Shown here one piece after another: positions 1 to 7,266 of a stretch of DNA of 10,850 nucleotides. The notes beneath the pieces were generated by a model. That model did not search any database, was not told where the DNA came from, and saw only the letters and a program-made list of their open reading frames with translations. Numbering within the stretch: the first letter of the stretch is position 1; each line of letters opens with the position of its first letter. The position numbers and the translations under genes are program-made. Origin of the DNA: CAZVAO01 sp964625175 (GTDB lineage Bacteria; Bacillota; UBA994; PWPR01); contig CAZVAO010000081.1 in assembly GCA_964625175.1 (NCBI GenBank), positions 1 through 10,850 of the forward strand, given 5' to 3'.

Positions 1-1386
1 CAGGTCAACCTATCAGGCACGACTTCGCGAGCGGACTTGATTGAACGATGCGTGGCATTCATGGCTGCTAATCCAGATTTAGAATGGCTGCTAGGCAGGG
101 GTTGGAATCAGGCCTATTACCCAGATAACACGATGCCAAATCGCCATGACTTAGATCAGGTAAGTACAACCAAACCCATATTAATACGTAGAGCCTGTGG
201 GCATATTTCCAGTGCAAACACCTATGCTTTGCAGTTGGCAGGTTTGATTGATGGTGGATTTGAACAACCCGACGGTGGACATATCGATGTCGATGAGCAG
301 GGTATCCCTACAGGCATTCTGCGAGAAAGAGCAGCTGGTTTAGTGGCTCATTTAATTCCTAAGTCTTCTAAAGAAGACTATAAGCGACACATCATTAAAG
401 GCGCTGAACAAGCAGTGAGTTTTGGTTTAACAACCGTACAGTCGGATGACTTGGGTTCTCCACCTGCTATGATTTGCAAGCTCGAAGCTTTCCGTGAAGT
501 TTTAGATGAAGGCAAACTGCCAATCCGTGTTAATCATCAGGTGCGGTTGGCCAATCCTGTTGAGATCGAGGCTTATTTGGAAATTCGTGATGCCCATAGA
601 TTCCCAGAGAATACCGTTTACTATGGACCGTTGAAACTCATGACCGACGGGTCATTGGGTGGTCGAACCGCTTTGATGCACGCCCCTTATACGGATGATT
701 TTACGACAAACGGGGTTTCCATCATGACGCAAGAGGCAATTATTGAAATGTATCGAGTGGGACATCAGCATGGCTTACAGCTGTCGGCACATGCAATTGG
801 AGATTTAGCAATTCAAAAACTGTTGAATGCGTTCAGAATAGTGTTAAACGAGAATCCTTGTGATGATGCGCGGCCGCGGATTATTCATGCTCAAATTACA
901 ACGCCTCATATTCTGGAACAGATGAAGGAGTTGGGGGTTGTATGCGATATCCAGCCTATCTTTGTACCAACAGATATGAATTTTGTTGAAGATCGTCTCG
1001 GTAAAGCCCGTGCGATGCAATCCTACCCATGGAAGACCATGCTGGATATGGGGATTCATATTGCGGGTGGATCTGACTCGCCTGTTGAATCTTGTAACCC
1101 CATGTGGGGTATTGCTGCAGCTGTTACGCGCCAAGATCACAATGGCAATCCGGAGGATGGTTGGAGACCCGATCAAAAACTCTCTGTATTAGAGGCCATA
1201 CAATTATTCACAAGGGGCTCAGCCTACTCGGAGCGAACGGAGCAATTTAAAGGAGCTATTCAAAAAGGGATGCTAGCAGATTTTGTGGTGTTAAATGAGG
1301 ATTTAACAGCAATTGCTCCTGAAACTATTAAAGATGTTAAAGTTGTATGTACATATGTAAATGGCAATCTTGTTTATCATTCATAA
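1..1386 (+). CDS. YtcJ-like metal-dependent amidohydrolase, N-terminus missing
   Basis: The reading frame is open from the first base and ends at TAA 1384-1386. The apparent start at TTG 37 is internal, because family-like sequence (LEWLLGRGWNQ) continues from further upstream. I see 461 residues; YtcJ-type proteins have roughly 530-550, so about 75 residues are missing, including the N-terminal metal-binding HxH segment. Visible family signatures, numbered from base 1, are KLMTDGSLGGRT with Lys212 (candidate carboxylated lysine), SAHAIGD with His264, IIHAQ with His296, and GGSDSPVE with Asp359. The C-terminus (GAIQKGMLADFVVLNEDL) is the usual small beta-sandwich part of the fold. Such enzymes hydrolyse amide or similar C-N bonds with a divalent metal. 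The substrate is unknown for most members and cannot be inferred here. A terminator follows, so it is not co-transcribed with the MarR operon. Family assignment is firm; function is open. Confidence 0.9.
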   Translation, partial: QVNLSGTTSRADLIERCVAFMAANPDLEWLLGRGWNQAYYPDNTMPNRHDLDQVSTTKPILIRRACGHISSANTYALQLAGLIDGGFEQPDGGHIDVDEQGIPTGILRERAAGLVAHLIPKSSKEDYKRHIIKGAEQAVSFGLTTVQSDDLGSPPAMICKLEAFREVLDEGKLPIRVNHQVRLANPVEIEAYLEIRDAHRFPENTVYYGPLKLMTDGSLGGRTALMHAPYTDDFTTNGVSIMTQEAIIEMYRVGHQHGLQLSAHAIGDLAIQKLLNAFRIVLNENPCDDARPRIIHAQITTPHILEQMKELGVVCDIQPIFVPTDMNFVEDRLGKARAMQSYPWKTMLDMGIHIAGGSDSPVESCNPMWGIAAAVTRQDHNGNPEDGWRPDQKLSVLEAIQLFTRGSAYSERTEQFKGAIQKGMLADFVVLNEDLTAIAPETIKDVKVVCTYVNGNLVYHS

Positions 1387-1443
1387 GAGAAAATCCAGGC
1401 TTTAATTAATAGTTTCTTTGGGTAATCGTTTAGAATGGAATTA

Positions 1444-1480
1444 AAGCGATGTGTGATTCTATACATCGCTTCTTCTTTTC
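1444..1480 (+). terminator. Rho-independent terminator of the amidohydrolase gene
   Basis: A perfect 9-bp stem pairs AAGCGATGT (1444-1452) with ACATCGCTT (1463-1471) across a 10-nt loop. It is followed by the T-rich run TTCTTCTTTT (1470-1479). It lies about 60 nt after the amidohydrolase stop and before the MarR promoter, where a transcript end is expected. The T-tract is interrupted by C residues, so strength is uncertain. Confidence 0.75.
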
Positions 1481-1512
1481 CGTTTTTCCCATTGATAGAG
1501 ACGTATTCTTGA

Positions 1513-1541
1513 TTGACAGCTGTAAAGCTTAGTTGTACAAT
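1513..1541 (+). promoter_or_regulatory. Sigma-A-type promoter of the marR-ABC operon with a palindrome over the -10 box
   Basis: There is a consensus -35 box TTGACA at 1513-1518, a 17-nt spacer, and the -10 box TACAAT at 1536-1541 (5 of 6 match to consensus). It sits 43 nt upstream of the MarR start codon. The 8-bp perfect palindrome TTGTACAA (1533-1540) covers most of the -10 box, so it is a candidate half or core operator for the MarR protein. The promoter is well supported by sequence; operator function is inference. Confidence 0.75.
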
Positions 1542-1583
1542 AATTAAAGAAGATTAGCCGTCTATTTAATTGGGGGTGTAATA

Positions 1584-2030
1584 ATGAGTGAGAATGGATT
1601 TGATGCAGCAGGAGGCCTTGATCGAACATTCAGTAAGGTTGTGCACCTGTACCGACAGCGATCACGCGCTTTACTGCACGATTTGGGATTGCACCGCGGC
1701 CAGCCGCGCATTTTATATCTATTATGGAATACGGATGGTATGAAGCAGAAAGAAATTGCTGAGGCTTTACAACTTCAACCAGCAACTGTAACCCGCATGT
1801 TACAGCGGATGGAGAAGGCTGGTTTTTTAGAGAAAAGAAATGATTTACATGATATGAGAGTATCCCGAATTTACTTGACTGAACAAGGTAGAGAAGTAAG
1901 GCTACAAGTGCGGGGTATTACCAAACGATTGCAAGAAGAGGCCTTTGCGGGTTTTAGTGAAACAGAGATGGTTTTAATGTACCGTTTCTTAGAGCAAATG
2001 AGCGAGAATTTATTGCAATATACAGACTAA
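1584..2030 (+). CDS. MarR-family winged-helix transcriptional regulator
   Basis: This 148-residue protein is the usual size for MarR proteins, which act as ligand-responsive dimeric DNA-binding repressors. The helix-turn-helix lies at about residues 53-85 (MKQKEIAEALQLQPATVTRM, then LQRMEKAGFLEKR). The beta wing follows at about 86-102, with the typical pattern DxRxxxxxLTxxG. Flanking helices at about 12-40 and 105-146 would form the dimer interface. No cysteine is present, so a thiol-oxidation switch of the OhrR type is excluded. ATG 1584 is preceded by a purine-rich site GGGGG (1572-1576). It is the first gene of an operon with two ABC half-transporters starting 27 nt downstream. That context suggests it represses its own promoter and the exporter until a toxic or signalling ligand binds; the ligand is unknown. 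Confidence 0.93.
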   Translation: MSENGFDAAGGLDRTFSKVVHLYRQRSRALLHDLGLHRGQPRILYLLWNTDGMKQKEIAEALQLQPATVTRMLQRMEKAGFLEKRNDLHDMRVSRIYLTEQGREVRLQVRGITKRLQEEAFAGFSETEMVLMYRFLEQMSENLLQYTD

Positions 2031-2057
2031 TAGAGCCAATATCCTGAGGAGAAGCTG

Positions 2058-3818
2058 ATGAAGACTATTCGCAGAACACTAGGATACTTTAAGCCCCATA
2101 TAGGCTTATTTATCCTATCCATATTATCACTGACGACTTTAACACTTTTGGGCTTGATGAGGCCCAAACTGACACGTATTCTAATTGATGATATCGTCAT
2201 AGGAGGCGAAGTCAATCTTTTACCATGGGTGGTAGCAGGTATCCTTGCCATCGCAATACTGCGTGGTTTTTTTCGATTTGCCCAGGGTTTATTGTCCGAA
2301 AAAGTAGCAATGCGTTCTATCGCCGATATCCGGCGTGACATATTTAATCATTTACTTGCCTTGCCCTATTCTTATTATGACAAAGCGCGCACAGGAGAGC
2401 TCATGTCACGGGTCAGTAGTGATGTGCACTCCTTGAAACATTTATTGGGTAATGGACTTATAGAGTTTTATGACGCAATTTTAACCCTTACGGTTGTGTT
2501 AATCATACTCATTAGAATTAATTGGCAGTTGACATTGTTGTCTCTTGTGACGATGCCAATTCTTTTTCTTGTTACCGTTAAGTTTTCCTACACAATCAGA
2601 CCATCCTATACGCGTATTCGGGAGCAAATGGCGGTTTTAACAACAACCGTGCAGGAGAATATAACGGGCATTCGCGTGGTTAAGGCCTTCAATAAGCAGA
2701 CGCATGAAATCTCTAAATTTGATAAAGAAAACCTTGAGAATAAAGAACGACGAATATTCACTGCTAATATTCGTGCTTTATTCATCCCAATTATGCAGTT
2801 TCTTGCTGGTATGAGTGCTTTAGCCGTTATTTGGTTTGGGGGTCGCCAGGTAATCCTCGGTAAGTTAACGATTGGTCAACTCGTTGAGTTTTATGCCTAC
2901 ATTTGGTCTTTGATATGGCCTATTCGACGTATGGGATTTTTAGTGAACTTTTTTGAACGATCTGTGGCTGCGGCAACTCGAATCTTTGAGATCATGGATG
3001 TCTCTCCTGAGATTGTCAGTTCACAAGATGCAATCGTTTTAGATGATCTTGGCGGCTCGATTGTCTTTGACGATGTCAGTTTCTCCTATGATGAGGGGGA
3101 TGTCCTAAGTCATATTAATTTTGAAGTGAAAGCCGGCCAAACCGTTGGGATTATTGGGGAGACCGGCAGTGGGAAGTCCTCTTTAGTCAGCCTCTTGTGT
3201 CGTTTTTATGACGTTAATGATGGTAAAGTTATGATCGACAATCATGACGTTCGCGATTTGGATATTACAAGTCTGAGAAGTAAAATTGGCATTGTTCAGC
3301 AAGATATCTTCCTATTCTCTGCATCGATTAGAGAAAACATAGCCTTTGGAAATGGTGAAGCGAGCGATGAAGATATCGTGCGCGCAGCTAAGATTGCTCA
3401 GGCCCATGACTTTATTATGGAAATGGAAGAGGGCTATGAAAGCATGGTAGGCGAACGCGGAATTGGTTTATCGGGCGGTCAAAAACAGCGGATCGCCTTA
3501 GCACGAGCAATTGTGCGCAACCCCAAAATTCTCATACTCGACGATGCCACGTCAAGTGTCGATATGGAGACTGAATATGCGATCCAGCGCGACTTAAATC
3601 AAGTGCTGCAACATCGTACCACCCTAATTATTGCCCATCGCATATCCTCAATAAAGGATGCAGATACCATCTATGTGTTCCGCCATGGTCGTATCATTGA
3701 GCAAGGCACACATCAAGAGTTAGTCGAGCAGGGTGGCTATTACAACAATATTTTTCAGGATCAGTTCCGCGAGAGAGATCTCCTTGCAAATTATGTTGAA
3801 GTGAAAGGGGTGGAATAA
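2058..3818 (+). CDS. ABC exporter half-transporter, subunit with degenerate ATPase site (BmrC/LmrC-like)
   Basis: This 586-residue half-transporter has an N-terminal six-helix exporter domain (about residues 15-310) fused to a nucleotide-binding domain (about 335-575). Visible motifs are Walker A GETGSGKSS (367-375, Lys373), Q-loop Gln415, a canonical signature LSGGQ (471-475), Walker B ending in Asp495, and H-loop His527. The residue after Walker B is Asp496 where catalytic subunits have Glu (LILDDATSS), so the ATP site built on this subunit's Walker motifs should hydrolyse poorly. This is the known signature of the non-catalytic partner in heterodimeric type IV exporters such as BmrCD, LmrCD and TM287/288. 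ATG 2058 has the site GAGGAG (2046-2051) at 6-nt spacing. Its stop overlaps the next start by one base (TAATG), implying translational coupling and equal subunit supply. Likely role: export of drugs or other amphipathic compounds across the cytoplasmic membrane. Confidence 0.93.
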   Translation: MKTIRRTLGYFKPHIGLFILSILSLTTLTLLGLMRPKLTRILIDDIVIGGEVNLLPWVVAGILAIAILRGFFRFAQGLLSEKVAMRSIADIRRDIFNHLLALPYSYYDKARTGELMSRVSSDVHSLKHLLGNGLIEFYDAILTLTVVLIILIRINWQLTLLSLVTMPILFLVTVKFSYTIRPSYTRIREQMAVLTTTVQENITGIRVVKAFNKQTHEISKFDKENLENKERRIFTANIRALFIPIMQFLAGMSALAVIWFGGRQVILGKLTIGQLVEFYAYIWSLIWPIRRMGFLVNFFERSVAAATRIFEIMDVSPEIVSSQDAIVLDDLGGSIVFDDVSFSYDEGDVLSHINFEVKAGQTVGIIGETGSGKSSLVSLLCRFYDVNDGKVMIDNHDVRDLDITSLRSKIGIVQQDIFLFSASIRENIAFGNGEASDEDIVRAAKIAQAHDFIMEMEEGYESMVGERGIGLSGGQKQRIALARAIVRNPKILILDDATSSVDMETEYAIQRDLNQVLQHRTTLIIAHRISSIKDADTIYVFRHGRIIEQGTHQELVEQGGYYNNIFQDQFRERDLLANYVEVKGVE

Positions 3819-5617
3819 TGGCTCGCAATTTTGATCAACAAGATACCTACAAACAGGAATTTGATGCGCGTCACTTTCAGCGCCTGTTGACTTATCTTAA
3901 GCCCTATCGGTGGGTGATTCTTCTAACCTTAGCGATTATGATTATGATTTCGGTATCTGAAATGGCGGGACCCATACTCATCCAGCAAGCGATTGACCAT
4001 GCCATACCAGATAGCAATCTGGGCTATTTAAATTTGATTGGCATTATGTACCTCTTATTGCGAATTGTTATGGCAGTTGGCATGTACTTTCGAACCAGAC
4101 TCATGAATCGGACAGGACAATCGATGATCTACAACATGCGCAAAGAACTCTATAATCACCTGCAAAAATTGTCTTTGCGTTTCTTTGATGGACGTCCTGC
4201 CGGTAAAATAATGACTCGTTTGACCAGTGATATTGAAAATCTTAACGAGCTCTTAACATCCGGGATTGTACAAGTGATTAATGATATGATCACCTTAGTA
4301 CTGATCATGGGGATCATGCTTTACATGAACGTTAGACTGGCGCTTTACACGTTTGTCATTATGCCAATCTTAGTGTTTATTGCAACAAAACTACGTAATT
4401 ATGTGCGCGATAACTGGCGCGAAGTTCGCAAAAAGCGCTCGGCGATGAATGCTTTTCTTCAAGAATCGATTAGCGGAATTCGGACGATACAGGCTTTTAC
4501 GCAGGAAAACGACAGTCAAGAGTCCTTTAAAATGGTTAATGATGATTATACAGTGACCCAGATTAAAGCAACAAAAACAAGTTTATTGTTCCGACCATCT
4601 GTTGAACTTACTGCTGCGATCGGTACATGTATTGTTTATTGGGTGGGCGCCTACTACGTGTTGGACGGTAAAATAACCACGGGGATTTTGGTGGCATTCT
4701 TCTCCTATGTTGGACGCTTCTGGGAGCCGATTAGTCGAATGAGTAATTTCTATAACACGATGCTTGTTGCGATGGCTTCTGCTGAGAGGGTGTTCACGAT
4801 TTTAGATACAGAACCTGAAATCAGCAATAGTTTAGATGCCACAAAGATGGGAGTTATTGATGGTTCAGTTGAATTTAATGGCGTTCATTTTGCATATGAT
4901 GAGGGAACGCCGGTGCTGAAAGGAATAAACTTCCAGGTGGAACCAGGCCAATCCATTGCGATTGTTGGTCCTACCGGAGCAGGGAAGTCTACAATTATAA
5001 ATCTTATTCCACGGTTTTATGATGTAACTGAAGGAGAAATATTAATTGATGGTAGAGATGTGCGTAATGTTGAGGTGGACTCCTTGCGCAATCAAATGAG
5101 TATTGTTTTACAAGATCCACTCATCTTTTCAGGTACGATCCGCGAGAATATTCGTTATGGTAAGCTCGATGCAACCGACGATGAGATTATTGAAGCGGCA
5201 AAGGCTGCTAATGCTCATGAATTTATCATGGAGTTCGATTCGGGTTATGATACGGATGTGCAAGAAAGAGGTTCGCGCCTTAGTGTTGGCCAAAGACAGT
5301 TGATTTCTTTTGCGCGTGCGATTATTGCAAATCCTCGGATTTTAATACTCGATGAAGCGACCTCAAGTATTGATACCAAGACTGAAAAGCTCATTCAAGA
5401 TGCGATTCAGAAGGTACTCCTAGGGAGAACGTCATTCATCATTGCTCACCGTTTATCAACCATCCGCAATGCCGACAAAATTATAGTCATTGATGACGGA
5501 TGCATCGTGGAGTCAGGAAGTCATGAAGAGCTCATGGACCAGCGAGGGGTTTACTTCAACCTGAATAAAGCGCAATATCATAATTTACAACGTGCTAGCA
5601 CGGTAAGCGGCCGATAA
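3818..5617 (+). CDS. ABC exporter half-transporter, catalytic subunit (BmrD/LmrD-like)
   Basis: This 599-residue partner of the preceding subunit has six transmembrane helices at about residues 30-320 and then the nucleotide-binding domain. Motifs are Walker A GPTGAGKST (384-392, Lys390), Q-loop Gln432, Walker B Asp512 with the catalytic Glu513 (LILDEATSS), and H-loop His544. Its signature is LSVGQ (488-492), with Val490 replacing the first Gly of LSGGQ. The changes are therefore complementary. One composite site pairs the upstream subunit's Asp496 with this altered signature. The other pairs this subunit's Glu513 with the upstream canonical LSGGQ. This is the asymmetric arrangement known for heterodimeric multidrug exporters. 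ATG 3818 overlaps the preceding TAA by one base, with the binding site AAAGGGG (3804-3810) inside the upstream gene. The gene ends 27 nt before an assembly gap, so any terminator is hidden. The substrate cannot be deduced. Confidence 0.93.
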   Translation: MARNFDQQDTYKQEFDARHFQRLLTYLKPYRWVILLTLAIMIMISVSEMAGPILIQQAIDHAIPDSNLGYLNLIGIMYLLLRIVMAVGMYFRTRLMNRTGQSMIYNMRKELYNHLQKLSLRFFDGRPAGKIMTRLTSDIENLNELLTSGIVQVINDMITLVLIMGIMLYMNVRLALYTFVIMPILVFIATKLRNYVRDNWREVRKKRSAMNAFLQESISGIRTIQAFTQENDSQESFKMVNDDYTVTQIKATKTSLLFRPSVELTAAIGTCIVYWVGAYYVLDGKITTGILVAFFSYVGRFWEPISRMSNFYNTMLVAMASAERVFTILDTEPEISNSLDATKMGVIDGSVEFNGVHFAYDEGTPVLKGINFQVEPGQSIAIVGPTGAGKSTIINLIPRFYDVTEGEILIDGRDVRNVEVDSLRNQMSIVLQDPLIFSGTIRENIRYGKLDATDDEIIEAAKAANAHEFIMEFDSGYDTDVQERGSRLSVGQRQLISFARAIIANPRILILDEATSSIDTKTEKLIQDAIQKVLLGRTSFIIAHRLSTIRNADKIIVIDDGCIVESGSHEELMDQRGVYFNLNKAQYHNLQRASTVSGR

Positions 5618-5644
5618 ATGGGCAATGAATCGTTTCGTGGTGTA

Positions 5645-5744
5645 NNNNNNNNNNNNNNNNNNNNNNNNNNNNNNNNNNNNNNNNNNNNNNNNNNNNNNNN
5701 NNNNNNNNNNNNNNNNNNNNNNNNNNNNNNNNNNNNNNNNNNNN
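5645..5744. other. Assembly gap 1 (100 N)
   Basis: Exactly 100 N, a conventional placeholder length for a gap of unknown size. It separates the end of the ABC operon (+) from the truncated yhbY (-). The two transcription units converge here, so the missing DNA should hold the yhbY C-terminus (about 25 codons) and probably the terminators of both units. Linkage across the gap is only as good as the scaffolding. Confidence 0.97.
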
Positions 5745-5959
5745 TCTGCTTGCAAAGCATCAGCAATCGTCGTAGCCGCTTCACTCGCCGGCAGTTCAAT
5801 ATTCTGTTGGACTGACCCTTTAATTAACTCATGAACTCCAAGATACTCATCCGCTTGGCGAATGACATTAGGCGTTAATCCGAGCTTGCCAACATAGATA
5901 TTTGGCTCAATACTGTGGGCAAGACTGCGTAGATAAGCACGCTGTTTACTGGTAATCAT
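5745..5959 (-). CDS. yhbY: YhbY-family ribosome-associated RNA-binding protein, C-terminus lost in gap
   Basis: This is a single CRM (YhbY) domain protein, a small RNA-binding fold associated with pre-50S ribosomal particles in E. coli; the Bacillus homologue is YqeI. The visible 71 residues begin MITSKQRAYLRSLAH, and the family's RNA-binding loop is seen as VGKLGLT (23-29, GxxG type). The segment from 36 to 71 matches the usual ADEYLGxHELIKGSV pattern. Full-length members have about 96-98 residues, so about 25 C-terminal residues lie in the 100-N gap. ATG 5957-5959 was chosen because it follows an AAGGAAGTGGAAG purine tract and gives the conserved N-terminus. It starts one base after the stop of the upstream S-component gene, so the two are almost certainly co-transcribed. 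Identification is strong. Confidence 0.92.
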
Positions 5960-5960
5960 A

Positions 5961-6485
5961 TTATCTTCCACTTCCTTTTGTGACTTTGGTACGGAGTACG
6001 ATTCCGAGTGTCGTAGCAATAATGATGCTTAGGACACCTTGAATAATATTTCCAGGGATTTCAACAGCGGCAGCTGCAAAGCTACCCGACATGATTCCAT
6101 AAGCAATCCAATAGCCACCGACCATGACAACAACCCCAATGATTGCAGCAGGCAAGAATTTGATTAACCAAGTGTTGCCTTTTTTTGCTGAATGGTAACC
6201 CTTGTGTGCTAAGAACCCAATGATGAAACCCTCTAATCCCTTTATAACAAACGTCCAAGGCACCCAAGCGCCATAGCCAAGAAAGAAATCGGCTAAGGCA
6301 GAGCCCAGTCCACCTGCGACCGCTCCACCAATCGGACCAAGGAACAATCCCGCGATCATGACCATACTGTCGCCGATATTATAGAAGCCACCAGCTGGAG
6401 ATGGAAAGGGAATGGCTAAGGTGACAATCGCTACAATCGATGTAAACAATGCCGTATAAACCATGTTGATTATTTTTTTGTTCAA
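5961..6485 (-). CDS. ECF transporter S component (ECF-ribofla_trS / DUF1393 type)
   Basis: This is a 174-residue, almost entirely hydrophobic protein with about five to six membrane helices. It carries the family hallmark GGFYNIGDSMVMIAGLFLGP, followed by a Gly/Ala-rich helix (GGAVAGGLGSALADFF) and WVPWTFVIKGLEGFIIGFL. S components bind a vitamin or precursor in the membrane and dock onto a shared EcfA/A'/T energising module. None of those subunits is encoded here, so this is a group II, stand-alone S gene. Members of this family have been linked to B-vitamin precursors such as hydroxymethylpyrimidine or pyridoxine-type compounds; the name riboflavin is generic and the substrate here is undetermined. 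The start is placed at TTG 6483-6485 because GGAGGG lies 6 nt upstream. An earlier in-frame TTG (6519-6521) lacks such a site, and the first ATG (6462-6464) would remove part of the N-terminal region. No riboswitch fits in the short leader. Confidence 0.85.
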   Translation of the reverse strand: MNKKIINMVYTALFTSIVAIVTLAIPFPSPAGGFYNIGDSMVMIAGLFLGPIGGAVAGGLGSALADFFLGYGAWVPWTFVIKGLEGFIIGFLAHKGYHSAKKGNTWLIKFLPAAIIGVVVMVGGYWIAYGIMSGSFAAAAVEIPGNIIQGVLSIIIATTLGIVLRTKVTKGSGR

Positions 6486-6490
6486 AATGA

Positions 6491-6497
6491 TCCCTCC
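6491..6497 (-). promoter_or_regulatory. Ribosome binding site that fixes a TTG start
   Basis: On the minus strand GGAGGGA occupies 6497 to 6491 and is followed, at 6-nt spacing from GGAGGG, by TTG (6485-6483). No ATG or GTG lies at a suitable distance, so the S component should initiate at TTG. Confidence 0.75.
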
Positions 6498-6521
6498 GAA
6501 ATATCTTAATAATTCGTGCAA

Positions 6522-6530
6522 ATTATGGCA
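6522..6530 (-). promoter_or_regulatory. Possible extended -10 promoter for the S component-yhbY operon
   Basis: On the minus strand the sequence TGCCATAAT has an extended -10 TG and a CATAAT box (5 of 6 match). No good -35 box lies 16-18 nt upstream. If used, it would give a leader of about 30 nt before the TTG start, which rules out a large riboswitch. Tentative. Confidence 0.3.
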
Positions 6531-6545
6531 AAGCTAGGTTATAAT

Positions 6546-6574
6546 TAGACCGTAAAACAATTATCAGGTATAAT
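6546..6574 (+). promoter_or_regulatory. Probable sigma-A-type promoter of the ECF sigma operon
   Basis: TAGACC at 6546-6551 (4 of 6 to TTGACA), a 17-nt spacer, and a perfect TATAAT at 6569-6574 lie about 77 nt before the sigma-factor start. A second perfect TATAAT at 6540-6545 has no convincing -35 box at normal spacing. I do not see an ECF-type autoregulatory promoter (AAC-rich -35 with CGT -10) in the leader, though a divergent one could be missed by eye. Confidence 0.45.
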
Positions 6575-6650
6575 TTGCTCGTTGTGATTGTAACATGAAA
6601 GATTTCTTTGGGCAATATTATTATTAAGGCATGGATCAAGGGGTGGTAAG

Positions 6651-7250
6651 ATGGAAAACGATATTTTTTACGTAAAACAGGTCCTAAATGGTCAGATTGA
6701 GTCGTTTGAGCAGTTAATGATTAAATATGAGAAACTAGTTTATAATATGACCCTTCGTATTCTAGGTAATCCTGACGATGCTGCAGATGCAACCCAAGAG
6801 GCATTTATTAAATCTTATAATGCATTATCGAGCTTCAGAAATGACGCAAAATTCAGCACGTGGGTTTGTCGGATTGCGATGAATATTTGTTATGATCTAA
6901 TACGCAAACGGAAGCGACACGAAGTTGTTCCGCTTAGGACCGATATACAAGATGATAATATCCAGCTTGATATTCCCGACCCAGATCTGTCAACGGATCC
7001 TTTAGCTGAGATCACCCAGTCGGAGTTAAGGGAAGCAATCGCAGCTGCAATTGTCAGTCTCGACCAAGCCCAGCAAGAAGTGATGATCCTGCGCGACATA
7101 CAGGGACTCAGTTACCAAGAGATCAGTAAGCGGCTGGGTATCGCAGAGGGCACTGTCAAATCACGTTTAAATAGGGCTAGACTTAAAGTGGCAAAATTAT
7201 TGCAAAAACAAGCGGAACTATTACCACATGACTTACGTCATAATAAGTAG
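6651..7250 (+). CDS. ECF RNA polymerase sigma factor, SigW-like
   Basis: This 199-residue extracytoplasmic-function sigma factor redirects RNA polymerase to a stress regulon. Sigma region 2 spans about residues 17-88 and includes FEQLMIKYEKLVYNMTLRIL, NPDDAADATQEAFIKSY and FSTWVCRIAMNICYDLIRKR (-10 recognition). An acidic linker (about 95-125) follows. Sigma region 4 (about 127-185) carries the helix-turn-helix YQEISKRLGIAEGTVKSRL (155-173), which reads the -35 box. ATG 6651 is preceded by AAGGGGTGG (6638-6646). The anti-sigma gene begins 16 nt after its stop, the standard arrangement in which the membrane partner holds the sigma factor inactive. The neighbour has an RsiW-like zinc motif, so the SigW/SigX-type group is the closest fit. 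Orthology to Bacillus SigW cannot be proven from one window. Confidence 0.93.
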   Translation: MENDIFYVKQVLNGQIESFEQLMIKYEKLVYNMTLRILGNPDDAADATQEAFIKSYNALSSFRNDAKFSTWVCRIAMNICYDLIRKRKRHEVVPLRTDIQDDNIQLDIPDPDLSTDPLAEITQSELREAIAAAIVSLDQAQQEVMILRDIQGLSYQEISKRLGIAEGTVKSRLNRARLKVAKLLQKQAELLPHDLRHNK

Positions 7251-7266
7251 AGAGGGGGAAATCATA

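Noticed and set aside
844..1192. Open frames on the minus strand (844-1176) and in another plus frame (983-1192) within the amidohydrolase gene
   Set aside because: They overlap a clearly conserved enzyme, have no ribosome binding site and show no recognisable protein features.
2027..2341. 104-codon minus-strand open frame opposite the first ABC gene
   Set aside because: It is the antisense of conserved membrane-domain coding sequence, with no start signal or family resemblance.
5578..5834. Several open frames running through the N gap near 5600-5830 on both strands
   Set aside because: They exist only because N codons are not read as stops. Real evidence on the right side supports yhbY alone, and nothing is supported in the 27 nt between the ABC stop and the gap.
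1413..6616. Near-identical 14-mers TTTCTTTGGGTAAT (1413-1426) and TTTCTTTGGGCAAT (6603-6616) in two intergenic regions
   Set aside because: The match is short, has one mismatch, and the sites lie in different contexts (after a stop, before a start). A window of this size easily yields such pairs by chance.
6486..6650. Possible riboswitch (TPP or FMN) upstream of the S component
   Set aside because: The minus-strand leader from the likely start site is only about 30 nt, and I see no conserved riboswitch core in the intergenic region.
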